Positions 36,093 through 45,576 of a stretch of 47,500 nt of DNA are shown here, piece after piece; position 1 is the first letter of the stretch, and every line of letters starts with the position of its first letter. The position numbers and the translations under genes were made by a program. Source of the DNA: Chromera velia (taxonomy: Eukaryota > Sar > Chromeraceae); assembly GCA_018398765.1 (NCBI GenBank), contig JAHBMJ010001878.1, positions 6,376 through 53,875 on the forward strand. Direction: 5' to 3'. The notes beneath the pieces are model-generated. The model ran no database searches, was not told the origin of the DNA, and saw only the letters and a list, made by a program, of their open reading frames with translations.

Positions 36093-37671
36093 GGGAGAGA
36101 GAGAGGGAGAGGGAAAAAAACTCTCACTTTCTCCCCCAACAGACGATTAATCGAGGAAAAATGCGTCTACCATGAGACAGACAAAGACAGAGAGAGACTC
36201 AGAGCGCCTACTGACTTTGTGACCCAATCATGATCAATCTTCACCAATACGCCCACCGCGTCACCTCCGCAAGAAGAATCAAATGCGTCCTCCTCCGTTG
36301 TTTCCGCACAACGAGTCAGAGGGGCCCCAATCCGACGGACAAAACGATAAGTCAGCAAGCAGACACGCGACTTTGGTGAGACTTATTTCGCTGCTCGTAC
36401 TCTGTCTGTCTTGATCCACCAGCGCGAAAGACAGGAAGAGAAAAGAGAGAGAAGGGGGGCCAAAAGCGATCGCTAATTGACTGACAATGTCAAGAAGGTC
36501 GTCGGCAGCATTGCAAAAGTCCCAGGAGCGAAAGTGTGCGTCGAAGGAAGAGAACAGCTCATCCACCTGGAGGGACATAGAAGAGAGCCACAGAGCGAAA
36601 GACAAAAGACAGACAGACAGACAGACAGACAGACATCACAAAGACAAAGACAAAGACAGAGAGAATGTCGGGAGCGGTTGTTGGGGGAAGCAAGCAGTGG
36701 ACAGATGGATGAGTGAGTGCGTGAAGAAATGAATAAATCAGTGTTGGGCAAACAAAAGACGCGGGACTGAGAGGATTCAAGAAATCGGATTGTTAATTGG
36801 ATTTCAGCTGCTGGGGAGGAAAGAGAGAAGCCTTCGTGGATCGAGAAGAACGAAATCACAAGGGAGAGACGGTCAGAAGCAAAGTCCAAAAAGAGACGAA
36901 AACCTCAGCCAGGCAGATACAAAGACAGACGAACGCTCAGTCAGCGGCAACTGGTGGGACGGCCAGACTGACTGACAGACTCACGCTGCAGATGGCTTTG
37001 AGAAATCTTGCGAGTGTTGCAAGTGTGTCTGCCTCTGCCTGGAGTCTCTGCCGGTCCTCAAGAGAAGCCTTCAATTTCAAGACCTCGCTGCCCTGTCCCT
37101 GCAGGGGAGAGAGAAGGCGCATAGCAGCATGAACAAAAGAAAAGTATGAAAACAAACAAAGAAAGAACAGAGAAGGCTCATTGAAGGAAAAACGGGAGAG
37201 AGAAGAGACCGCACTCAGTCGGGGTCTCTCGCATCCACGCAAACAAAAGGGGACGAGAAAGACGTCAGATGGTTCATTGAATATAGAGCAGGGGCCATTA
37301 TACAAACGAGTCGGGAAAATGCAAGGCATGAAACATGGCATTTTATTATATTACTATGCACCCAACGAAACGACAATGTCACAGAAACTCGGGGAAGATC
37401 CACCCACCTCTTTCGCATTCAGTGCCTGCTGTATGTGCTGAAGGCCTTCGAATATGCTTTGCACTTCGCACTTAAGTCCGGACACGTTTTCGGACACTCG
37501 GATGAAGTCTGGCTCGTGTGCGTCCACTAGAGCGAGAACCTGGCTCTGTGTTGCCTGTATCCACCTGTCTAGGTCCTTGATCATCTTCTGCACATCCGCA
37601 AGGTCGAGAGAATCCTGGGAGTCCCCTGCCGGCATGGCAGAGAGAAGAGAGTCAGGAACCTCGACAGACAT
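25027..37671 (-). CDS. ZW10: ZW10-like protein (kinetochore RZZ / Golgi-ER tether subunit), about 27 exons
   Basis: Exons in transcript order: 37671-37408, 37098-36985, 36566-36486, 36370-36216, ~36050-35982, 35872-35699, 35617-35559, 35222-35173, ~35032-34990, ~34831-34608, 34290-34060, 33745-33517, 33310-33099, 32801-32739, 32419-32341, 32014-31932, 31588-31513, 31215-30923, 30453-30368, 29994-29965 (30 nt), 29613-29470, 29112-29007, 27956-27851, 27454-27071, 26681-26512, 25959-~25837, 25101-25027. Phases agree except round exons 4/5, 8-10 and 26/27, where choices remain. Family marks in order: an N-terminal helix pair (LKCEVQSIFEGLQHIQQAL), WVAFKALGLLVGLP, EKLGRCLWPAVVE, SLGFIGRACNSL, LLAESRSLVLSGD, VSRPVHRLCELM, AALFFSECSLIAHHL, and VLPIRVHLEVLGFLADAALLVVEDAV (the VLPVNVY...MGTLLN block). 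ZW10 acts in ER-Golgi tethering (Dsl1/NRZ) and, in some lineages, at kinetochores. Predicted about 1,240 aa against about 780 in human; the excess is low-complexity inserts (exons 11, 12, 18, 24, 25). Gene identity is firm; individual junctions are less so. Confidence 0.85.
25196..25250 (-). repeat. (CA)n(GA)n microsatellite in the last ZW10 intron
   Basis: About 12 CA then 14 GA units on the + strand, which is (TC)n(TG)n on the sense strand. It lies 95 nt upstream of the final-exon acceptor. Confidence 0.95.
26339..26488 (-). repeat. Interrupted (CA)n tract in ZW10 intron 25
   Basis: 150 bp of CA units with GACA, GGCA and GAGACT interruptions that recur in blocks (CACACAGGCACACACACAGGCA occurs twice). 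It starts only about 20 nt after the exon 25 donor at 26506-26511. On the sense strand it is (TG)n. Confidence 0.95.
28340..28636 (-). repeat. About 300-bp TCTC/TGTC minisatellite in ZW10 intron 22
   Basis: A pure pyrimidine/TG tract on the + strand made of (TC)n blocks of 3-6 units punctuated by TG. On the sense strand of ZW10 it is purine-rich (GAGACA)n, opposite in bias to most other intronic repeats here. It creates the RETERERERQ-type pseudo-ORF of 370 codons at 27947-29059, which I reject as a gene. Confidence 0.95.
35271..35330 (-). repeat. (CA)n(CG)n(CA)n tract in ZW10 intron 7
   Basis: CA units, then about 9 CG units, then CA units and GAGA. Alternating purine-pyrimidine throughout, so it is a classic Z-DNA-prone sequence. 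It lies about 50 nt upstream of the exon 8 acceptor on the sense strand. Confidence 0.9.
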
Positions 37672-38230
37672 CTTCCTTCAAGAGCGAAAACCCCAGGCCT
37701 GCTTTTCTGCTGGCTGAGAACTTTGATTTCCGTGCCTGGAAGAAGAAAAGTCCAACAGGTACCTCTCCCGCCCCCAGACAAAGTCCAGGCCTGATTTTTT
37801 CCTCCACCTGCTTGCCGTTGAGCTTTCTAGTGCTACCACGAGTACCGATAATTCTTTTGGGCTGCACAAGCTCAGATGTTCCCTGCTGATCGATTTCTGG
37901 AACGGGACCGAGGAGACGGCAGCTGGTACAAATACAAGACCTGAAAAGGAAAGATCAACAATGGGAAACCTAACGGCTCCACAAGTCACATCATTCTGTT
38001 GGACGTTGCCCTTGCAGTACAAAAGGGTCTGGCGTCGACGATTCAAGCCGCGCTGCGCTTAACAGCTTATTAATATAAAGAAATGTCAAGCATCGCGAGG
38101 GAGGATGGAATGGGAAGCATACTTGCGCATGGAGGCATCTCAGCCAATTATTCATAATGTTCTCAGGCTCTTCCACGCGCGGGTAGATCAGCCCCTCCGG
38201 CAAGCCGCGAAGATCCTTCGGCTCCCACAA
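37652..38230 (-). CDS. Conserved-looking hypothetical protein, three exons, overlapping the ZW10 start
   Basis: Exons 38230-38123, 38052-37970 and 37940-37652 have matching phases and give 159 aa. Exon 1 encodes MWEPKDLRGLPEGLIYP and NIMNNWLRCLHAQ with donor GTATGC; exon 2 encodes RGLNRRRQTLLYCKGN; exon 3 opens with SCICTSCRLLGPVPEID and continues KRIIGTRGSTRKLNGK. The dense charged and aromatic composition, and frames that stay open only across the splice sites, argue for a real gene. I do not recognise the family. The YC, TC and SCICTSC cysteines could form a small metal site (inference). The frame ends with a TGA at 37652-37654, 20 nt inside the ZW10 coding exon 1 in another frame. Both genes face the same way, so either they overlap, or the ZW10 start is further in (the Met at about 37635), or the two form one transcription unit. 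The last 40 residues are the least convincing part. Confidence 0.5.
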
Positions 38231-38394
38231 CCGTGAATAGATCCTCTAGTCTCTAGACACTCATGTCTGCCACGTCCCCCTGCTAACTGGTATGGAACTG
38301 TCTAGAACTGTCCTTCCCCAATTAATTGGGTTCACAGCCCGAGCAGTCAGTCCGGCCTCACGGCGAAGAGAGTAGATTCAAACAAGTGGTGGGA

Positions 38395-38653
38395 GGGTGG
38401 GTATTGGTAGAAACCGATCGCCCTTCACCTTGGTTCGATCGGTTAAGCTAGATTGAGCCTGATCTTAAGCCTTTACGTTCGTTGGCCTCATGTTCTTATC
38501 TCCTTTCTTCTGGCTTCTTTGGCAGTCGTCTCCCCAGTTGTCTCCTCGCAGGGCCTGGATGGTCCACGCGATGCGGCGACCGGCGGCGATGCGCACTTCC
38601 CAGCCGCTTTAATGCCCGGCTGAAGGCTCTGCAGGCGCCGCCACGCCTTCCAT
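38395..38653 (+). repeat. About 240-bp dispersed repeat, copy 1 (direct repeat of 42164-42399)
   Basis: Shares long identical runs with 42164-42399, from GAAACCGA/TCGCCC through TTGGTTCGATCGGTT, GAGCCTGATCTTAAGCC, the GGGCCTGGATGGTCCACGCG block and GCGGCGACCGGCGGCG to CCGCCACGCCTTCCAT. This copy has a 25-nt insertion near 38612-38637. Same orientation as the second copy, 3.5 kb apart. Confidence 0.85.
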
Positions 38654-39330
38654 TAAAGCTAGCCCGCGTTATTCATGAGCTCTTCTGATACTATAGGGTC
38701 CCTAGAGTATATATAATGCACAGGATTTGCTAGGATTTGCGTCTTAACGGAGCGCCACTCCGGCAAGCTGCGACGGTAGTTACGGCAGACACTTTTCTGG
38801 CTTTACCTAGAATTAAGCGCCCTTTCAGAACCGTAATTACCTTAAAATCCTTCAGCTCCCAGTCTGAAAAGGAGCCTTGTCTGAGAAAGGTCATTAGCAT
38901 TGTAGTGACGGTAGTGTAACGAGCGTCAATCAATGGTAATGAGCTCAGAAGTAGGTCAGAAGAGTGGTAATGAATAAACAAGTAAAAATAAAATAAAAAA
39001 ATGATAATAGCTAATTTAGCCAGCAATGATTCCTTGATTATAGTGGCACTAATCAACTTCCATCTAATTAATTTGATATTTGATTGAAAACTTTTAAAAA
39101 AATGTTTAAATTTTTTATAAAAATAATATGGTCTATGATAACAGACCAACAAATTAAGTATATTCAAAATATAGAATTATTTAAATACTCAAACTGTATT
39201 TTTTTGTCTAAAAGACCGGCAGTTAACTGATGCAGTTGCTTTAACTCATAGATCGCAGACTGCTGAAATCTAAAAAAAAAATGTTTTAGAAAAATTTGAG
39301 AGAAAAAGTTTTGCTACCGTCCTCCTGAGA
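38654..39330. other. AT-rich spacer inside the repeat-flanked block
   Basis: No gene seen. 38930-39300 is very AT-rich with runs of A and T. Confidence 0.6.
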
Positions 39331-39336
39331 CCTCTG

Positions 39337-41390
39337 TCAGACAAGGCTGACAGAATCGAAAGTGAAGGACTGACGCGCGCTAAGCCTTGGAGCTTTTTCA
39401 CTCTTTTTACTCCTTCTTTGCCACCATGTTAGACTGACTGGCGGTAGCTCCCCGAAGCACGTTGGCAAGCAGCGTCGGTAGCTCTGCAGCTGCACTGAGC
39501 GACGAGGCTGCCTGCGAGACAATTGGCACAGTTGCTGCCCTGCCTCCAGAGACCAAGCCAGCATGTCTTACTGCCTCTCTCTCTGTGTGCTTTGCATGTT
39601 CCTCTCTGCAGGTCGGGCCTCCCGTCTTGTGCATGGTGCAAGTTCTGTGCGAAGCACACTCAGTCTGGCTTCTTGCAGGGAATCGGTATCAAATCATAAG
39701 CGCACTCGTGCGTCAAGTGCGGGAATGGAAGGGCCCTTGGCTGTCCAAAGCTGGTACACAGGTCGTCACACCATCTATATTTTTTCGATCTCTGCTGCGC
39801 GGGGGGGCGGTCTCTGCTGTCGTTGCTGGGGGGGGCGTAATTCCCCCCAGTGCCTGTACCTTGGCCCTAGCCTTGGCCTGACGGCACAAAAATGATAGGC
39901 ATCCCCCCTCCAGATGTGAGGGAACTGACAGTGTGAGGGCTGGCGTCGGAGCCTCTAGGCTGCACTCTTCCTGTCAGCGATGCGGTGGCGGGCAAGCGGC
40001 TTGTCAGAATGGTACTGAGGGACTGAACAGCAAAGGGTATCATCTCAGGGGAGTAGGTCACGCAACCTGCTCCCAGACAGCCCCGGACGAGGGGGGTAAA
40101 GCGCGACCACAATGAGACTTGTGTGTTGAATGAGTGACGAAGCTGTAGACGGATGATCTCCTGCGTACAGCCCCGCCCCTCGGCTAGTTCCCATGTGTCG
40201 AGTCTGGTGTTGATAAGCACGGCTGAGCGGACGTCTTCCGCTGTTTGACAAAGCTGGGATTCTGTAGTCTCCCTCTCGGTTTTTGAGAGACTCTTCTCCT
40301 TCAACTGCCGAACTGCGTCAATCAGTTCATTCGCAGCGTTATCCCCCAGCATCGTTAATACTGTCCTCTAAAATGAAATGGAGGGCGGATCTTCAGGCAT
40401 GTCCAGACCCAGCAGCTTCGCCAGGGCGAAGGGGTTGGCTTTGTCTCCAAACAGTCTGATCCCTTGTTAACGGGACGTGCCCGGTTCTACTGGGTCTCCC
40501 ACGGCTGCTACTGACGAGGAAAGAAGGTCTGGGCAAGTGTATCGATCGGCGTGGGGGGAGCCAAGTTGAACAGGGAGTGGGCAGCGGAGGGTGAATGCAG
40601 CTCTAAGCCGCGGGCTACCTCCATGATCCTAGTCCATGATCGCAGGTCCCTGGATAGATCGCTCGGATTTGGGGGACGAGTAGGCATGACGAGGGAACCC
40701 TTAATTCCGAATCATCAGGAGATGGGGAGGTTTGGACGCCGTCTTGAAGTCTGTCTGACTCTGTCACTCTGCCGAATTTCGTGTAAAGGCGGATTTCTGC
40801 GGGAGAGATGGAGCAAAAGTGGATGGAATCCGATGAAAGTGGACCTTCTTTGGAAGTGGCAAGCGGAGCCCTCCCTCAGAATCTGTCCTCTTTTTTGTGT
40901 CTTCTGCTGGTGGGAGGGGCTCAAATCGACCTGTGCCGAGGAGGGGTGGGTCTCTGCCTTCCCTCCCCTCCTGCAAATGGCCCAGGCCTTCGAGTCGCTG
41001 TGGTCCATGCAACCCGAGCTGCTCACTATATAGGCGCCTGCGCCCCCTGCTGCGTAATCGCCATCCTCGGAAAGGTCAACTGGGAGAGGGACCAGTTTCA
41101 GGCATGCTTCGCCCCTCTCCAGATTCGCCTGGTCTCTCTGTTTCTGCAGCTCTTCAATCTGCAATCGCATAGCGGCAAGGTCGGGATCTTTCCCCGGGGG
41201 ATCTGGGCTGCCGTTTTGCACTCAGCCTGGCATCGCAGGGACGAGTTGCTCCGCATCCCCGCTTTGACCTGTATTCTTCTTCTGCTTACAGTTAACTGCT
41301 TCGCAGTTCCCGATCGTTTGTCGGTGGAACCTTCTTCTTCTCTTGCTGTGGGGGGTTTTGGGGGCCCTTCTACCTCCCCTGGTTGACGTT
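39337..41390 (-). pseudogene. Gag-like / retroelement relic, degenerate
   Basis: Several minus-strand pieces look once-coding but are broken by stops and frame changes. About 41220-41090 gives a coiled coil (RLQIEELQKQRDQANLER). About 40480-40370 gives LFGDKANPFALAKLLGLDMPEDP and then an in-frame TAG. 40352-39867 gives NELIDAVRQLKEKSLSKTERE and a helical stretch to SLSTILTSRLPATAS. About 39660-39560 gives a Cys/His cluster (ECASHRTCTMHKTGG, then CREEH) resembling a nucleic-acid-binding knuckle. Coiled coil, helical domain and Cys/His knuckle in this order recall a gag protein (inference). No protease, RT or integrase was found. It lies between two direct 240-bp repeats in the style of a small non-autonomous LTR element, but I could not confirm LTR ends. 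Confidence 0.4.
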
Positions 41391-41644
41391 GCCTTTCTTC
41401 GGAACCATCAGAATCAATTCTGCAAGATCACTCACATCATCGGGCAGAAGCGATTGATATGGAAAGAATGATGTGATGAGGTGTGATGAGAGCAGTATGA
41501 TCGGTATGAGGTGAGACAAAGTTCACGAACGAGGAATGTATACGATGTGATGTGTTTGCCCAGGTATTCTGTCCGAACGGCAGGGAGCTTGCGCGAAGAA
41601 ATGGATGTAGCAAACACATCCGTTGCAAATATGCGGTGCCAGAG

Positions 41645-41880
41645 ATCATGACCAAACGCGTGGGTCACCAACTCCCGGAGAGTTCAGGGCCGAGGACCTA
41701 AAATCGGAGTATGTTTTGCGGAGTGTGTCATTCCGGAGAGTTCACAAAGGCTGAAGGGACCTAAAAACGGAGAGTGATCACCATCATCGGTGTGTCACGG
41801 CCGGATGACCTAAATACGGAGTGTGTCAGAGACACACACCGCAAGTTGTTGACCCACGACCAAACGCGTGAAGCCAAGTG
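41645..41880 (+). repeat. Degenerate short tandem repeats
   Basis: GACCTAAA-A-CGGAG appears three times (about 41693, 41759 and 41808), each followed by GTGTGTCA or a close form. CGGAGAGTTCA occurs twice, and GACCAAACGCGTG occurs at both ends (41650 and 41860). The unit is about 60-70 bp and imperfect. Confidence 0.65.
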
Positions 41881-42163
41881 TTGAGAGATTTACGGAAGGA
41901 GACGGGAAGTAAGGTGATACGAACCCGGCAGCGAGATTAAGATAAACCAATGCTGACCTGTGTTAAATCCGCGTTTCTCGCTGTCAACAGGTCAAGAGAT
42001 CGGTCAGAACGATGGGAGGTGAAAGCGTCTGTTTATCTGGCAATTATCCTCCTTTGGTTTCTGGCGTGATTGCCTTCGTGGCGAGTGAGAGACGCAGCTC
42101 TTTGCTTAAGGCGCAGAAGAAGCTGCTTTGAAAAAATGATGAAGGAGAAGGGCGGCGCGATAG

Positions 42164-42399
42164 CGGGTGTCGGTGGAAACCGAATCGGATCGCCCTTGGC
42201 CTTGGTTCGATCGGTTGAGCTAGAATGAGCCTGATCTTAAGCCTTTGCGTTCGTTGGCCTCATCTTCTTATCTCCTTTCTTCTGGTTTCTTTGGCAGCCG
42301 TCTCCCTAGTTGTCTTCTCGCAGGGCCTGGATGGTCCACGCGATGCGGCGACCGGCGGCGACGCGCACTTCCCGGCCGCTGCGCCGCCACGCCTTCCAT
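42164..42399 (+). repeat. About 240-bp dispersed repeat, copy 2
   Basis: Direct copy of 38395-38653; see that entry. Sequence identity ends at CCGCCACGCCTTCCAT, after which this copy continues into GCATATGCATCGACATGC and a GC-rich block. Confidence 0.85.
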
Positions 42400-43205
42400 G
42401 CATATGCATCGACATGCATGAAATGTTTTTCTTTCCGCCGAGGCGGGCGGGAGGGGGGAGGGGGCGCGCCGCGGCGGCCCAAAGTCATTAAAATCTAGCA
42501 TTAAAACTCGTTTGCAAATTTACCTAAGTTCACTGAAATTCACTGGTGAATTTCAAATTCACTTCAATTTAAACCCCCCTGTCTGTCTTGAAATAGATTT
42601 TTCAATTAATGCTGCCCACACCTGCGGTGCGGCTGCTTTAAGGCTGTGAGCGTCTATCACACAAAATTTCAAATATACTTTATTTTGGCCACACCTGTGG
42701 CATAAACGTTTCAAGTCTGGCTGCGCCTCCGCATGGCGTTTCAAGTTTACTGGACTCATAACTAGAGTTAACTGGAGTATACTGGAGTACTAAGATGATT
42801 TAAATTTACTTCAATTCATATATTAGTAAATTAGTTTTTATTATTAAATTTGCATAGTCTAACGTAGTCAAACTTTTTTAAATACTATTTAATACTTTTT
42901 AAGACTGTCTTATAGTAGAAGATCACTTAAGACGAAGTCATGTTGTCTAAACTTGTTTCAAGTTGGGGGGGGGCTATAGGAGGGGGCGTAACTATGAACT
43001 ATAAGCTATGCCCCTCCTCTCTTATTCAAATTTTGAACTGAAGGGGGTTGAGCGCCCCCCTCCCCCCGCCCGAACCGCGGGGGGGGCATGCCCTCCTCCC
43101 CCCCCAAGTTTAGCCAGTATGGACTAAGTCTTAAGTATGGAGCTTGACTCAGGCTCAACAAAATGATTGGCTAAGAATTTGATATTATACATGCATGTTT
43201 ATACA
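42400..43205. other. Intergenic region 3' of the histidine kinase gene; no gene seen
   Basis: 42435-42480 is GC-rich (CGCGCCGCGGCGGCC). 42500-42950 is AT-rich with repeated TTCA/TGAA words. 42965-43110 has long G and C runs. No exon found. Confidence 0.6.
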
Positions 43206-43710
43206 TTACGTAGTGGTTTCTGCATGTTTTTGCAGTTTAGATAGCTCGTTTTTCAGAACTTCTGGCCTACAAGGTTTAGGCAAGACGACGTCTGCCCCCG
43301 CTTCTTTCAATGCAACCATCCCTGTGCTAGCAGCTTCACCCGTGATACTAATTACAATGGGCTGCCTTGCCCCCCGCTCAGCAAAGAAGCTGCGCAGTCG
43401 TCTGATTGTCTCCGGCCCGTCAATCCCCGGCATATCCTTGTCCATCAGAATCACGCGGAGCCTCTCCGCTGCCCCTCCCATCGCAACCACCTCCAGCGCC
43501 CTCTCACCCGACAGGCACATCCACGGACGGTATCCCAGACGCTCCATATTAGCGCGAAAAGCACCAAAAGCACAGATCTGCGACGAACAGACACGGCCAA
43601 TGCATAAAGTGGTGCTTCATTGTTTTTTTCTGAAAGCTTGTCAACTCCACTCTCCCAACCCCCCTCTCTCTCGCCCTCTCTTTACCTCTCCCTCTCCCTC
43701 TGCCCCCCTC

Positions 43711-43757
<47 letters not shown>

Positions 43758-45481
43758 TGAAACATATTTGAATGCGGAGAAGAGACATAGTCTATTTCCC
43801 TTTATGAAGTTTGGCCAAAGTGCGTGCGTTGCTTCTTCTTTTCTGCAACCTGACAAGGAGCTCACAAGAGGATGAACCTTTAGAAGCCATCCCTCACACT
43901 TCCATGCATATACGTACCAAAACCCACCCAACTACTAGTGCCCTCACTGACCCAGATGTCGTCCACCACCAGACAGTCAAAGTCTGCTGCGTGGACCCGC
44001 ACCTGGTCGAGCATCTGGGTGGGGAGCCCTGCAGGTGTCTCGTCGGGCTCAGGCAGTGCATTCTGTTGGAAGGCGGGAGGGGACACGACCGCATCAGGGA
44101 GGCGTGGGGGGGATGGGGCGAACGTTTTGGTGGGGCTCCTTCTGCGTCGGTTGGTTGGGGGACTGGCTATAGCCCCTGAGATGTGATGTTGAGGGTTTGA
44201 CCCTGTGGGAAGTGTGTATCCTCTCGTTGTCTTTCTTTAAACTGAAGTCAGCAGGGACTCTCCCAAACAAACGGAGACTGGGGATTCCGAAGGGGACAGG
44301 CCTCCAATGGGATCTCCTTACAGACTGGCACTCAGTTTCCTTCCAGTGCCTCTGGCTGATCCGGAGAAGGGAAAGGGGGAGACTGAACCTTTACTCTTTC
44401 CACCTGTGGATGCAGATTCCGGACTCTCTCTGTTCCCTTCTTGCGACTGTTCAACGAGTGGTGTGTACATGGAAAAGAAAAATGTCGACCCCTTACCTGG
44501 ACCTCCGGACTCCACCCCCACCCTCCCACCCCAATGGGCTTCTACAAACATTTTGGAGATGCACAGACCCAAGCCTGTCCCGCCCCCCCTGTGTAGTTCC
44601 CCTGCCCTTATTTGGCTGTAAGGGAGAAACAGTTTCTCTTTATCAGCAGAGGACAGACCTGCCCCCGTGTCTGTCATGCTGAGTTCCATTCTTATCCAAG
44701 CCTGAACGTCAGACGCTGGTGGGAGGCCTGTGGAGGACCTGACAATTGCACAGGGACCGGGTTTACTCCCTCTGCGGGGCGATTCTTTTCCGTCTCGAGA
44801 GAGGTTCTCGGAAAGAAGGCATTCGGAGGGTAAGGCAGATGGGAGGACTCTGTCGACCTGAAAACGAAGAACCACTCAGTCTGTACCGTTTTCCTTCGTG
44901 AACTTCCGAGCATTGCTCAGAAAATTGACTGTGACTTGACGGAGATGAATCCAGTCGGCTGCTACTGCGACGGTTTTTGAAGCAAAGAGCTCGTCGAGAT
45001 CTGGTGTGATTTCGATCTGAACTTTGAAGTCTATTTTCTCTGACGTCATCGACATGCTCTCCAGATCGGACAGTTTGGTCATCCAGAAAAGAGGGTCGCA
45101 TGCGGAGACGAAATATTCAAACCCTCTCGATTGGACCCTTTCGAGAGTCAGCACATCGTCAAAAACAGATTTCATGTTTTCAAGAGCACCTTGAATTTTT
45201 TGGTGTAGAAATTCAACCTACGCGATAACGGGGGAGTCTGAATTGGGATCGTAACGCTCTTCCCTCTTCTTCTTTTGCAATGGAAGCAGAGACGCCCTTG
45301 AGTCAAGACCGAAGGGGCTTCTTCTTGTTTCTTTCTGTTTTGCCCTCTGAGACAGGCCAAGTCTACTGGTGTGCTCCAGATCGTCCAGGAGGAACATCGC
45401 TCCCCCAATCGGGTTTCTCATCTCGTGCATCATGTAGGAGCTGCACGCACACACGCACACACAGAGAGAAACAGAGATAAA

Positions 45482-45520
<39 letters not shown>

Positions 45521-45521
45521 A

Positions 45522-45576
<55 letters not shown>

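Noticed and set aside
44876-45220. Stop-codon readthrough or recoding in the histidine kinase
   Set aside because: Ordinary introns with matching phase remove both stops and give standard kinase motif spacing; recoding is not needed.
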